A DNA stretch of 64,000 bases from Treponema sp. (lineage in GTDB: Bacteria > Spirochaetota > Spirochaetia > Treponematales > Breznakiellaceae), in the NCBI GenBank assembly GCA_009777335.1, contig WRMC01000006.1:1-64000 (forward strand), read 5' to 3'. The notes under the pieces were generated by a model. That model was given only the letters and a program-made list of their open reading frames with translations, did no database searches and was not told where the DNA came from. Below are positions 18,161 to 27,465 of this stretch, piece after piece (the first letter of the stretch is position 1; the number at the start of each line of letters is the position of its first letter). Both the position numbers and the translations under genes were made by a program.

Positions 18161-19167
18161 GGCTCTTCGTGGATGTCCCTTTTAATGGAGCTAAAACGTT
18201 CCGCCATGGTCCTGGCATCGGAGACGAAGCGAAACCGGTTGGCCATGACCCATAAGCGGGCGGCCTTGAATTCTTCCCAGGCACTGCTTAGGTCCCGGTG
18301 TTTGAAAAGATACCCGGGAAAACGGCGGAGGGGAATGTGGGCATAATCGCCCCGGAAGATGGGGGCCAGATTTTTCAGGAAAAATCGTCGTTGGCTTTCA
18401 GCTCCCGTGAGGTCTTCTTCCGGGACTGCCCCCTCGTAGGATAACTTAATTAAAAGGGTGGCGGCGATTTCTTCGCCCCATAGGCTGGAACGGAACCCAA
18501 AATCCATGAGCTGCCAGTGGAAATTTTTAATCGACGAATCAAAGCCCCCCAGGCGGATAAACCGTTCCCGGTCATAGATCCCCATGCCATCGAAGGGGTA
18601 AAGGCTGGGAAGACCCTCCCTGTCCGGAATGGCGGGGATGGTTTTTATGGCCCTCCAGGGATCCTTTTCGGGCAGGAGAGCTGCTTCTATGATGCTGGGC
18701 AGGGTTTCTGACCTGGAGTCTTGAATCTGGGGGCAGGTACAGAGTCTTTTATACAGGGCTTTATCATCCTGGCTGCCCGCCAGGAGCCTCTCGGCCATCC
18801 TGTCGGCTCTGCCGCTGCGGAGGATTTTTACATCGTTCCAGAGGACAAAAAAGAGGGGGCTTGGGAGCTCCGCCGCCGCCAGGTTTATCTCTTCTCCGGG
18901 GCTCAGGCCTTCGTGGAGCAGGATGAAGCGCACGAAGGGAAAGTTTTGCGAGAGGCTCTCCAGATCGTAGCGGCTGGCGGAGCTTTCCATGGAGAGGACA
19001 TAATCGAAGCCCGCCTTTTCAAGGTCCTCAAAAAATTGATACCGGGAGTAACGGCCCCCCCGGTTAAGGACCACCGCCGAGAGGCCCGTAGAAGCCCGGC
19101 GTTCACTTCCGCCCAGGGCCGTGTAGGAGGGGAGCTTTTCGTTAAAAATTGAAGGTATAGTATTCAT
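18157..19167 (-). CDS. Glycosyltransferase-like protein (GT-A fold)
   Basis: The 336-residue protein resembles family 2 or galactosyltransferase-type GT-A enzymes, mainly through a C-terminal YDRERFIRLGGFDSSIKNFHWQLMDFGFR segment, where such enzymes bind the acceptor, and a possible metal-binding DV in VLWNDVKIL. The start is set at the ATG at 19167. An earlier in-frame ATG at 19287 would put 40 unlikely, Arg-rich residues over the preceding gene. It overlaps the spiro-SPASM gene by 26 bases. It probably transfers the sugar made by its neighbours; the acceptor is unknown. Confidence 0.65.
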   Translation of the reverse strand: MNTIPSIFNEKLPSYTALGGSERRASTGLSAVVLNRGGRYSRYQFFEDLEKAGFDYVLSMESSASRYDLESLSQNFPFVRFILLHEGLSPGEEINLAAAELPSPLFFVLWNDVKILRSGRADRMAERLLAGSQDDKALYKRLCTCPQIQDSRSETLPSIIEAALLPEKDPWRAIKTIPAIPDREGLPSLYPFDGMGIYDRERFIRLGGFDSSIKNFHWQLMDFGFRSSLWGEEIAATLLIKLSYEGAVPEEDLTGAESQRRFFLKNLAPIFRGDYAHIPLRRFPGYLFKHRDLSSAWEEFKAARLWVMANRFRFVSDARTMAERFSSIKRDIHEEP

Positions 19168-20734
19168 CGCACTGCCGGCATAGTTCAGGGTAGTTCCCCT
19201 CTTCCTGGCCTGTCCCTGTGTGTTCCCGGTAAAGGGCCTCTCCCTTCTCCCAGAGGACCGGGAGTTCCTCGGTGAACACATTTCCATATGATAGTTGGCT
19301 GCCCCTTAGGGCCCCTAGATCCTCCCGGCATTGGATCAAGCTGCCGTCTATGAGGATATTCATATCCCGCTGCAGATGCCAGCAGGGCCGCCGTTTTACC
19401 GGAGAAAGATCCGAAGCCTGCAGGCGGGGCAGGGCCCCTGCAAAATGATCATATTTTTGGATAATCACATGGCTGGCCGGGGGCCGGACATTGGAAGGGG
19501 GCCCCTTGTCTTTCCAGGTCCGGTAAAACTGTTCTATGTCATCTTCAAAATCCTTCACCCTTAGGGCCTGGACATAGCTGCTCTGGGGGAAAAGGGAAAG
19601 AAGCTGTTCTGCACAGCTATAGGCTTCGGCATACCCGGGGCCCCGGATTTCTTTATACCGGTTCTGATCATGGGCATCCAGGGAGACTATCCAGGAAATC
19701 CCCGCCATGCGGTTTAGCCTGGGGGCCGCCTTCCCGGCCGCCTCGGCCAGACCGATGAGCTCCTCATTCTTCCAGCCTATGCCGGAGCTTTCTATCACCA
19801 GGGAAAGTTCCGGCCTATCCAGAACCATCTGGATTAAAGCCAGGCGTTCCGGGTGCAGGGAGAGCTCCCCCCAGAGAGAGAGGTCTATGACCCCGTCTCC
19901 GGCAAAATCCCTGATCTTATCCAAGAGCCGGGCGAAATTTTCTGGGTCCATCATGGAGGCCGGTGAACCTGGCTCCGGACCATGGCTTGGGTAGGGGCAG
20001 AGGGCACAGGATTGGGGGCAGGCCGAGGAGACCTGGATGGCAAAAAAGGCGGGGAGGGTCCGCAGCAGGTGACCCTTTTCTTTGATGAGACCCTCCGCTT
20101 CTTCGGCCCTTCGGAGCCCCTCATCCATGAGCCTTTTTACCAGTAAGAGGTTTCGTTTTGAGTCTGCCGCCAGGTTGAGCCGGTAGGGGCGGAGGTCTAC
20201 CCCCGAGATTTCTGTCTCTATGTCAAAGGCATTAATATCCTTTTGAATCACCGAAAAAAGGAGATCCCGTTCTACCGGGCCCTGATCATCCCCGTTTAGG
20301 GCGGCCAGGATCCCCGCCACCCCAGGGGCGAGAATTTCCGGCGCAAAGCCATAGGGCCAGCCGTCGGCGTAGGTATACTGGGCATAAAAATGAAGATGCC
20401 GAAGAGCCAAAGTAGAAGCCAGCTCTGAATCGAGAAGGGGGCAGTCGGCCCAGACCAGGTATGTAAGCTCGTATCCAGCCGATTGCCGGGAGAGCTCCTC
20501 CAAAAAAGAAAGTTTATTCCACGAGGGGCGATAGATCCCCTCTATATCCCCCGGAAGGGAAGGGTAAGAGAGGCCCTGAATTCCGAAAAAAAGGATCTTT
20601 TCTACCCCTTGAAAACGGCGGACCGCCTTCAAGGCCAGATCGAAAGCACTTTCTTGCCCCCCTTGGCCGGGAAGCTGTTCTTCGAAGGCCTCTTGAGTGA
20701 GCCGGCCTCCATATAATACACATAGGGCTTTCAT
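19142..20734 (-). CDS. spiro-SPASM radical SAM protein
   Basis: The 530-residue protein belongs to a spirochaete-restricted family. The first ~200 residues resemble a sugar nucleotidyltransferase fold (CVLYGG near the start, VWADCPLLD around 94-102). A radical SAM domain follows, with the 4Fe-4S motif C239-PQS-C243-AL-C246. The C-terminal SPASM-like region contributes about four cysteines (CWHL, QCRED, CRQC) for auxiliary iron-sulfur clusters. SPASM enzymes usually modify peptides or proteins. First in a four-gene overlapping cluster, it may prepare or modify a protein or sugar for glycosylation; this is inference. Confidence 0.88.
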   Translation of the reverse strand: MKALCVLYGGRLTQEAFEEQLPGQGGQESAFDLALKAVRRFQGVEKILFFGIQGLSYPSLPGDIEGIYRPSWNKLSFLEELSRQSAGYELTYLVWADCPLLDSELASTLALRHLHFYAQYTYADGWPYGFAPEILAPGVAGILAALNGDDQGPVERDLLFSVIQKDINAFDIETEISGVDLRPYRLNLAADSKRNLLLVKRLMDEGLRRAEEAEGLIKEKGHLLRTLPAFFAIQVSSACPQSCALCPYPSHGPEPGSPASMMDPENFARLLDKIRDFAGDGVIDLSLWGELSLHPERLALIQMVLDRPELSLVIESSGIGWKNEELIGLAEAAGKAAPRLNRMAGISWIVSLDAHDQNRYKEIRGPGYAEAYSCAEQLLSLFPQSSYVQALRVKDFEDDIEQFYRTWKDKGPPSNVRPPASHVIIQKYDHFAGALPRLQASDLSPVKRRPCWHLQRDMNILIDGSLIQCREDLGALRGSQLSYGNVFTEELPVLWEKGEALYREHTGTGQEEGNYPELCRQCDEYYTFNF

Positions 20735-20796
20735 TGTATTGATTATAAAGGTATCCTATAGTTAGATCTATGGATATGGGTTGAAAGGAGAAAAAG

Positions 20797-21900
20797 ATGG
20801 ACGAGCACGAAAAAGAAGACCCCCAGAAAAAAGGGGTCCTGGCGGGAGTTATCGGTGCGGTAAAAAAAGGTCTGGATTCCATCCTCGTACCCCCCAATCC
20901 TCCCGATTCTGAGGATCCCAGGGATCATCCCCTTTATAAAGAACTGCTTTTAAAATTATCCCCCCATTTTTTCGGGGAAGGACTGGAGATCCGGGATCTC
21001 AAGATCCTTCGTCATTGGTCCAACGGGGATCTAAATGTCACCGGCCGCCTTATTAATGTACAGGATTACCATGAACTAAAAGAGGCGGATCTAAGGGCCG
21101 AGGTCAAACTGGGGGAACAGGATTTTCTTCCCATGCCCGTGACAGGGGTGGCGGGGATCGATTACTTCCAGCCCAGCCTTATGCCCATTATTGATTCCAT
21201 GCCGGTGGTGCACCGGATCCTCCTGGAGGTGAGCAGCACCAGCTATGACGGGGAAGAGGCGGTATCCAAGATTCAAGGGGCGATAAGTTCTAAATACCCC
21301 CATTCCCGGCTCATAGGCCGGCGGGAACCCCTGGTAATCAACGATGAGACCCCCTATTGTGATTGCTTTATCAGCGACCGGGCCGCCGATGCCATGGGAA
21401 AGGTAAAAAAGCTCGCCCGTTTTGTGCGGGTCCCCATCACAAAAGAAGGGACCGACCGGGATCTGGATGAATGGGTAAGCATCAGAGATTACACCTATAA
21501 GTTTTTAAGCCCCGAGAATCTTTATACCGTGGAGTTCCCGGACCCAAAAGATCTGGGGCGGATCTTGCAAATCGAAAAACGTATACTCCGGGAACTGGTG
21601 TTCCGCCACATGGGGACCGATAAGGTTAGGTTCCTGCATAAGCTGTTTTTCCGCATTAAGGGGTCTATCCGTAACATTGAACCCCTTGAAGGGGATACCC
21701 CGGATGAAATTTCCTTTCAGATTGATTTTTCCTGTGCGGTCGGTATCCTGGAACAATACCGGGTCTCATCGGTTTTTACCTATGCCATAGATTCCCAGGG
21801 CTCAGAAGGAAAGGTAATGCCCCTCCGCTATCTCCGGCATGGGGGTTTTAGCATCATGGATGGTCAGAGTCCCGGACCCTTTGGTACCAAGGGACTTTAA
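20797..21900 (+). CDS. Conserved hypothetical protein
   Basis: I do not recognise this 367-residue, mainly hydrophilic protein. It has a charged N-terminus (DEHEKEDPQKK), a short Gly/Ala-rich amphipathic stretch (VLAGVIGAVKKGLDSIL), and no signal peptide or membrane segment. It looks like a soluble cytoplasmic protein of mixed alpha/beta content. The ATG at 20797 follows AAAGGAG at 7 nt, so it is a real gene. It is divergent from the spiro-SPASM gene and directly precedes xseA (start 7 nt after its stop), so it is probably cotranscribed with xseA, xseB and mutL. Confidence 0.7.
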   Translation: MDEHEKEDPQKKGVLAGVIGAVKKGLDSILVPPNPPDSEDPRDHPLYKELLLKLSPHFFGEGLEIRDLKILRHWSNGDLNVTGRLINVQDYHELKEADLRAEVKLGEQDFLPMPVTGVAGIDYFQPSLMPIIDSMPVVHRILLEVSSTSYDGEEAVSKIQGAISSKYPHSRLIGRREPLVINDETPYCDCFISDRAADAMGKVKKLARFVRVPITKEGTDRDLDEWVSIRDYTYKFLSPENLYTVEFPDPKDLGRILQIEKRILRELVFRHMGTDKVRFLHKLFFRIKGSIRNIEPLEGDTPDEISFQIDFSCAVGILEQYRVSSVFTYAIDSQGSEGKVMPLRYLRHGGFSIMDGQSPGPFGTKGL

Positions 21901-21907
21901 TGAAGGG

Positions 21908-23113
21908 ATGAAAGAGAAGCTCACGGTCTCTGAACTGACGGAACTCATAAAGAAGACCCTGGAGGGGGGCTTTCCATCGGTGCTGGTAGAGGGGGAGCTG
22001 TCTAACTACCGGCCCTCCAGCACGGGGCACCTCTATTTTACCTTAAAAGATCCAGGGGCCTCTATTCAGGCCATCATGTTTAAGAACCGGATCCGATCCC
22101 TTAGCTTTGAGCCCCGGGACGGCATGCTTTTAAAGATCAGGGGATCCCTGTCGGTCTACCCCCAGCGGGGAACCTATTCCATAGTGGTGGAAGAGATGGA
22201 ACGCTCCGGCGAAGGGGATATCCTGGCCATGCTGGAGGAGCGAAAACGCCGTCTTGCCGCAGAGGGCCTCTTCGATCAGGATCGCAAACGGCCCATACCC
22301 CGGTTTCCCCAGACCGTGGGAGTCATTAGTTCCCCCACCGGGGCGGCCCTTAGGGATATATTAAACGTATTAAAACGGCGGGCCCGGGGTATAGGGGTGG
22401 TGATCCTCCCTGCTCCGGTCCAGGGGGACGAGGCAGCGCCGGTCCTGGCCAGGCGCATTAAAGAGGCCAACGCCTGGAACATAGCCGATGTCCTTATCAT
22501 AGGCCGGGGGGGCGGTTCCCTGGAGGATCTCCTTCCCTTTTCCGATGAGACCCTGGTACGCTCGGTAGCCGCATCGAATATTCCCGTCATCAGTGCGGTG
22601 GGCCACGAGATTGACTGGGCCCTCATCGATTTTGCGGCGGACTTGAGGGCCCCGACTCCTTCGGCGGCGGCGGAGCTTGCCAGCGCCGATAGGGAAGAAG
22701 CCTATGACTTTGTCCGATCCTCCCGGGATGATCTTCGGGAAGCTATAGAAAACAGGATAGAACGGATCCGGCTTATGGCCCGGCCCTTTAGCGAGGGAGA
22801 TCTGGAATACCGTTTTCGCAGCATCTTAAGCCCCCGCCTGATCCGCTTTGACGAGGCCCGCCAGGCCTTGATTGCAGGGATGGAAGAGAGGACCGTCGAA
22901 CTGGACCGCCGGCTGGAACTGGCTATAACAGGCCTCGAAGCAGCCAGTCCCCTGGAGATCCTCCAGCGGGGTTATTCGGTGGTGATGCCCCTCATGAAGG
23001 ACGGCAGCCCCGGTAAAGCTCTCCGGAGGGCCCAGGATATAAAAAAGGGGGACCGGCTTTTTATCCGGCCCCTGGAAGGCAGTATAACGGCCCTGGCAGA
23101 GGAGCTGGAGTAA
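21908..23113 (+). CDS. xseA: Exodeoxyribonuclease VII large subunit
   Basis: XseA forms exonuclease VII with XseB, which degrades single-stranded DNA to oligonucleotides in repair. The ~401-residue product has the N-terminal OB-fold (LVEGELSNYRPSSTGHLYFTLKD) and catalytic-domain motifs VGVISSPTGAALRDI, LIIGRGGGSLEDLLPF, SAVGHEIDW and RAPTPSAAAELA. The ATG at 21908, giving MKEKLTVSEL, fits the family's usual N-terminus. In-frame ATGs at 21839 and 21860 would overlap the upstream gene and add non-family residues. xseB follows 9 nt later. Confidence 0.94.
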   Translation: MKEKLTVSELTELIKKTLEGGFPSVLVEGELSNYRPSSTGHLYFTLKDPGASIQAIMFKNRIRSLSFEPRDGMLLKIRGSLSVYPQRGTYSIVVEEMERSGEGDILAMLEERKRRLAAEGLFDQDRKRPIPRFPQTVGVISSPTGAALRDILNVLKRRARGIGVVILPAPVQGDEAAPVLARRIKEANAWNIADVLIIGRGGGSLEDLLPFSDETLVRSVAASNIPVISAVGHEIDWALIDFAADLRAPTPSAAAELASADREEAYDFVRSSRDDLREAIENRIERIRLMARPFSEGDLEYRFRSILSPRLIRFDEARQALIAGMEERTVELDRRLELAITGLEAASPLEILQRGYSVVMPLMKDGSPGKALRRAQDIKKGDRLFIRPLEGSITALAEELE

Positions 23114-23122
23114 GGAGTACCT

Positions 23123-23407
23123 ATGGCCAAGACAAAAAAGAATGAACCCCAGGGGAAAACCTTTGAAGATCGGCTCGAGAGGCTGGAAGAGCTTGGGGAG
23201 GAGATCCGCCGGGGAGATATCAGCCTTGATGAGGCCCTTAAGGCCTTTGAAGAGGGCATAGGTCTGGCCAGGACCCTCGAAAAGGATCTGGAAAAAATAG
23301 AAAGCCGCATAGAGATCCTCATGAACGATTCCTCTTCAGATGATGAAGATGAGGAAGGGGGGATCCCATCCCGGCCCGAACTGGGCCTCTTCGATGAAGA
23401 TGACTAG
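23123..23407 (+). CDS. xseB: Exodeoxyribonuclease VII small subunit
   Basis: The 94-residue XseB has the family core TFEDRLERLEELGEEIRRGDISLDEALKAFEEGIGLAR and a second helix (LEKDLEKIESRIEIL), an antiparallel pair that binds the large subunit. The acidic C-terminal tail of about 25 residues is longer than in E. coli XseB (80 residues). The end overlaps the mutL start by 8 bases, coupling the two repair genes. Confidence 0.93.
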   Translation: MAKTKKNEPQGKTFEDRLERLEELGEEIRRGDISLDEALKAFEEGIGLARTLEKDLEKIESRIEILMNDSSSDDEDEEGGIPSRPELGLFDEDD

Positions 23408-25109
23408 GCCGCCAGGGACCCACTCCATAGAGATCCTCCCCCCCGAGGAGGCCCGGCGCATAGCAGCCGGGGAAGTGATAGACCGGCCCTCTGCCCTGGT
23501 TAGGGAATTTCTGGACAATGCCCTGGATGCCGGCTCGGATCAGATTGAGCTCCTCATCGAAGAGGGAGGGGTCCGCCTGACCGAGGTGGTGGATAACGGC
23601 CATGGGATGACCCGGGAAGATCTGGAACGCTGCTGGCTCCCCCATGCGACCAGCAAGATCCGATCCCTGGATGATCTCAACAGGGCCCGGACCCTGGGGT
23701 TTAGGGGAGAAGCCCTGGCGGCAGCAGCGGCGGTGTCCAGGCTCGAGGTCCTCTCCAGCCAGGATGAGAGCGAAGCCTGGCTCTTAAGGGTGGGTCCCGG
23801 TGAGCATGGGCCCCCCTGCATTGAGCCGGCCCGGCGGCGCCGGGGGACCAGTATCCGTTCCCTGGGGCTCTACGATACCATCCCTGCCCGAAAGCGCTTT
23901 CTAAAACGGGCCGGCAGCGAGGCCGCCTCTTGCCGTCAGATTTTCAACGAAAAGGCCCTGGCCTTTCCGGGCCTGACCTTTCGCTTTACCCAGGACGGGG
24001 TCTTAAAATCTTTTTTCCCCGCCCTGGGGAGCTATAAAGAACGGTTCGCCCAGATCTGCCTGGAAGGGGAGGGCGGCTTTCTCCATGAAATCCATCTGCA
24101 GGGAGAGGGTTTTTCTCTTACCCTGGTCTTTGGGGGGCCCGAACTGTACCGCCAGGATAGGCGTTTACAGTTTGTCTTTGCCAATAACAGGCGCATCCAG
24201 GATTATTCCTTCCTTCAGGCCCTGGAATATGGCTTGGATGGACTCTTTCCCAATGGGACCCACCCGGTGGGGGCGGTGTTTTTGAGCATAGATCCAGGGT
24301 TGGCAGATTTCAACATCCACCCCGCCAAACGGGAAGCCCGTTTTATGGACCGCCTTCTTATCCATCATACCCTGAGTTCTGGCCTGCGCAGCTTTGCAGG
24401 GCACCTTAAACGCACAGGCTTTTTTGTTTCCGGCCCTGAGGATCTTGGCCTGGGAGATACCCCCAGCTATGCCCAGCTTGCCCTGGACAGCTTTACCCAG
24501 CCCAGGGCCGCTGAGTATATTCCTCCCTACGAGGCTCCCCATGAGCCCCCCCCTGGGCCCCAAGCCCAGGGTTCCCTGAGGTACCTGGGGCGGCTCTTTA
24601 ATCTCTTCATCCTGGTCCAGAGGGATGAAAAGCTCTACATCATTGATCAGCATGCGGCCCATGAGGGGATCCTCTACCACCGGTTTACTACCCAGGGCAT
24701 TCCTGTCCAGGAACTACTGGTGGCCATCCCCTTCGAAACCGAGGACAGGGAAGAGGATGCCTTTCTGGAAGAAAAACGGGAGGAGCTTTCTAAGCTGGGC
24801 CTTTTGATCCGGCATGCCGGAGACACCTGGAATATAGAGGCCCTGCCATCGGGCTGGACGATGACAGACCAAGAAACCCTGGAGGAGATCCGCAGTTTAA
24901 GAAATGCCAAGACCAATCTGGCCGAATCATGGCTGGCAAAACTTTCCTGCAGCGGCGCGGTAAAAGACGGAGATTATCTGGACCCAGAGGGGGCCCTTAA
25001 GCTGGCCAAAGAGGCATTTGACCTCCCCTTCAGCCGCTGCCCCCACGGCCGCCCCATGTGGGTGGAGCTAAGCCGGGATGAGCTATTAAAAGCAGTCAAG
25101 AGAACCTAG
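23400..25109 (+). CDS. mutL: DNA mismatch repair protein MutL
   Basis: The ~569-residue MutL couples MutS mismatch recognition to downstream repair. The N-terminal GHKL ATPase has IAAGEVIDRPSALVREFLDNALDAG, DNGHGM and TLGFRGEAL. The C-terminal dimerisation domain has the metal-site start DQHAAHE and the CPHGRP motif. In endonuclease-type MutL the first reads DQHA-x2-E-x4-E, but here the last position is His (EGILYH), so nicking activity is uncertain. The ATG at 23400 is chosen because it gives a family-like N-terminus (MTRPPGTHSIEILPPEEA) and overlaps xseB by only 8 bases; the ATG at 23340 would lie deep in xseB. Confidence 0.94.
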   Translation: MTRPPGTHSIEILPPEEARRIAAGEVIDRPSALVREFLDNALDAGSDQIELLIEEGGVRLTEVVDNGHGMTREDLERCWLPHATSKIRSLDDLNRARTLGFRGEALAAAAAVSRLEVLSSQDESEAWLLRVGPGEHGPPCIEPARRRRGTSIRSLGLYDTIPARKRFLKRAGSEAASCRQIFNEKALAFPGLTFRFTQDGVLKSFFPALGSYKERFAQICLEGEGGFLHEIHLQGEGFSLTLVFGGPELYRQDRRLQFVFANNRRIQDYSFLQALEYGLDGLFPNGTHPVGAVFLSIDPGLADFNIHPAKREARFMDRLLIHHTLSSGLRSFAGHLKRTGFFVSGPEDLGLGDTPSYAQLALDSFTQPRAAEYIPPYEAPHEPPPGPQAQGSLRYLGRLFNLFILVQRDEKLYIIDQHAAHEGILYHRFTTQGIPVQELLVAIPFETEDREEDAFLEEKREELSKLGLLIRHAGDTWNIEALPSGWTMTDQETLEEIRSLRNAKTNLAESWLAKLSCSGAVKDGDYLDPEGALKLAKEAFDLPFSRCPHGRPMWVELSRDELLKAVKRT

Positions 25110-25112
25110 GGT

Positions 25113-26612
25113 CTACCTTCTAAACCGGGGAGACTCCAGGGTGCTTTCGCCCCGGATAAACCCAAACCACAGTTCCCGGCTTGTCTCTTCCCGCAGGGCC
25201 CTATAGAAGCCGGGGAGATCATTTACCAGGATCCCATTTAAAGAGGTGATCCGGTCCCCCCGCTGAAGACCGATGATGGCTGCGGGGCTCCCCGCCAGTA
25301 CCTGGGAAACATAGAGCCCCTGGGCATTCCTGTCCAGTTCCAGACTGTTTCGGATCTGCTCGGTCAGAGGGAATACGATGAGCCCCGGCCAGAGCCGGGC
25401 ACTGTCGGCGGCCACATCATCGGTTCTGATATCAATGCGGACCGTGAAGTCCAACGTTTCACCCTCCCGGATAACCTGGAAGACCGCCGAATCTCCGGGG
25501 CGTATGTTTCCTACGGTTTGAATGAGGTGGTTGGTGTTCCGTATTTCTATCCCGTCTACCGCCACAATATAGTCCCCGGGCCTAATGCCCCCCCGGTATG
25601 CGGGACCCCCTAAGAATACCTGGGAGGCCGAAGCTCCCCGCAGGCCCGTTAGGCCCAGGGCCGCCATGAGGTCCCTGTCCAGGTCCATGAGCTGAACCCC
25701 CAGCCAGCCGTCCCTGACATTGCCGGTGCTGATGATGTCGTCCAGGACCCGTTTTACGTTATTAATGGGAATGGCGAAGCCGAGGCCCACATTGCCTCCC
25801 CCCGTGGGGCTGGCAATCCAGGTGTTAATGCCTATTACTTCCCCCTGTATGTTTACCAGGGGGCCCCCGGAATTACCCTGATTTATAGAGGCGTCGGTCT
25901 GGAAGAAGTCGTTGATGTTCCCGCCGGGGCCCCCGGTGCGCCCTACGGCACTGACTATGCCCATGGTCACCGAGAAGTTAAACTGGGAGCCCAGGGGATT
26001 ACCCATGGCGATGGCCCAGTCACCGACCTTTACCCTGTCGGAGTCCCCCAGTTCTGCCAGGGGGAATAGCTCCTGGCTGTCGAAAGAGAGGATGGCCAGA
26101 TCCCTTCGGGCGTCGGTGCCCACAATTTCGGCGGGGTACTCATGCCCATCCCTGGTGCCTATGAGGATCTCGGTGGTCCGCTCTATGACATGGTTATTGG
26201 TGAGCACATAGTAGGTGTTCCCTTCCTGCCTGATTATGACCCCCGAACCTATGCCCTGGGATCGGTAATCCCGTTCCTGTTCTTCCCCCTGGCGGGGGCC
26301 AAAAAAGAAATCCCAGGGGGTATTATTCTGGGACTGGCGGCGCTGGACCGATACGGTACTGACTTCTACCACCGAGGGGAGGGTTTTTTCTACCACCCCA
26401 TTAAAGGCCCGCTGCAGTCCGTCGGCCACCGCCAGGGCATCGGCGGGGATAATCACCGGGTTTAGGGATTCCTGGGCCCGGGCCACGCTTCCGCCCCCAG
26501 GGGTGCTGCAGGAAAAGGAAAGGAAGGCCATGGAAAATCCAAATATAATCCCTACAAGGAGGAGATTAAAGACGAAAAAGCTCTTCGATGAAAGTTTTTC
26601 CTTTAGGTTCAT
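25113..26612 (-). CDS. htrA: HtrA/DegP-type serine protease
   Basis: This 499-residue envelope protease/chaperone degrades misfolded proteins. It has a signal anchor or lipoprotein signal (hydrophobic 11-33, then FSFSC-type Cys at 35), a trypsin-like domain with catalytic His141 (TNNHV), Asp171 (RRDLAIL) and Ser248 (QGNSGGP), and two PDZ domains (about 300-385 and 405-490). The length fits the two-PDZ DegP/DegQ class. The ATG at 26612 follows an AGGAG site. It converges on mutL with only 3 bases between the stops. Confidence 0.94.
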   Translation of the reverse strand: MNLKEKLSSKSFFVFNLLLVGIIFGFSMAFLSFSCSTPGGGSVARAQESLNPVIIPADALAVADGLQRAFNGVVEKTLPSVVEVSTVSVQRRQSQNNTPWDFFFGPRQGEEQERDYRSQGIGSGVIIRQEGNTYYVLTNNHVIERTTEILIGTRDGHEYPAEIVGTDARRDLAILSFDSQELFPLAELGDSDRVKVGDWAIAMGNPLGSQFNFSVTMGIVSAVGRTGGPGGNINDFFQTDASINQGNSGGPLVNIQGEVIGINTWIASPTGGGNVGLGFAIPINNVKRVLDDIISTGNVRDGWLGVQLMDLDRDLMAALGLTGLRGASASQVFLGGPAYRGGIRPGDYIVAVDGIEIRNTNHLIQTVGNIRPGDSAVFQVIREGETLDFTVRIDIRTDDVAADSARLWPGLIVFPLTEQIRNSLELDRNAQGLYVSQVLAGSPAAIIGLQRGDRITSLNGILVNDLPGFYRALREETSRELWFGFIRGESTLESPRFRR

Positions 26613-26681
26613 ACGATCATACTCCTATATGCTGCGGTCTTCTGCCGCGTAGATTTCGTTCTACTATATATAATACATCAT

Positions 26682-27452
26682 TTAGGGAACTTTGGTTACA
26701 TCCTCGGTAAGGATCTCTGTGCGATCCGGGAATAATGCTACGGTGTGCTCCCAGTGGGCCGAATAGGCCCCATCGGCGGTTACGACGGTCCAGCCGTCAT
26801 CCAGGGTTTTAACCTCCGGAACCCCCATGTTGATCATGGGTTCTATGGCCAGGACCATGCCGGCACTCAGTTTGGGGTTGGGACCCCGGGGTATATTATG
26901 CACCTGGGGGTCCTCATGGAGGGCCAGGCCCACCCCATGTCCGCAGAATTGATGGACCACCGTAAAGCCCCCCTCATGGGCATGGCCCTGGACTGCCCGG
27001 CCTATTTGCAAAAGCCGGTCCCCTGTCCTGGCAGCCCCTATTCCCTTATAGAGACATTCCTCGGTAACCCTTACCAATGCGGCTGCCTCGGGGCTCACCC
27101 TGCCTATGGCCAGGGTTATAGCCTGATCGCTGATATAACCCCCCAGGTCTATGCCGCAGTCCAATGATACTAGATCCCCTGAGGCTATTTTTCGTTTTGA
27201 GGGGATCCCATGGATCACCTGATCATTTACAGAAATGCAAATAGATCCGGGGAAGGGGTTTTTCGGGGATCCTACCCCTAAAAATGCCGGTTTCCCCCCG
27301 GCCTTTATGATCCATCCATGGACCCAGTGGTCCAGGTCCAGGGTTTCGGTTCCTTCCTTAACCAGGGGGATAAGTTCCCGGAACATGGCAGAGAGCATGT
27401 GGCAGGATTCCCTGATGCCGTCGATTTGTTTATTGTTTTTAAGGCGTATCAT
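26682..27452 (-). CDS. map: Methionine aminopeptidase, type I
   Basis: The 256-residue enzyme removes the initiator methionine from new proteins. All five metal ligands are visible: Asp98, Asp109, His172, Glu204 and Glu235, in the motifs SLDCGIDLGGYISD, FCGHGVGL, LAIEPM and WEHTVAL. The size fits type Ia without extensions. It is the last of three tightly spaced minus-strand genes (flavodoxin-like, J-domain, map) and follows the J-domain gene by 13 bases, suggesting a protein-maturation operon. Confidence 0.95.
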   Translation of the reverse strand: MIRLKNNKQIDGIRESCHMLSAMFRELIPLVKEGTETLDLDHWVHGWIIKAGGKPAFLGVGSPKNPFPGSICISVNDQVIHGIPSKRKIASGDLVSLDCGIDLGGYISDQAITLAIGRVSPEAAALVRVTEECLYKGIGAARTGDRLLQIGRAVQGHAHEGGFTVVHQFCGHGVGLALHEDPQVHNIPRGPNPKLSAGMVLAIEPMINMGVPEVKTLDDGWTVVTADGAYSAHWEHTVALFPDRTEILTEDVTKVP

Positions 27453-27465
27453 GGACGGCGGAACC

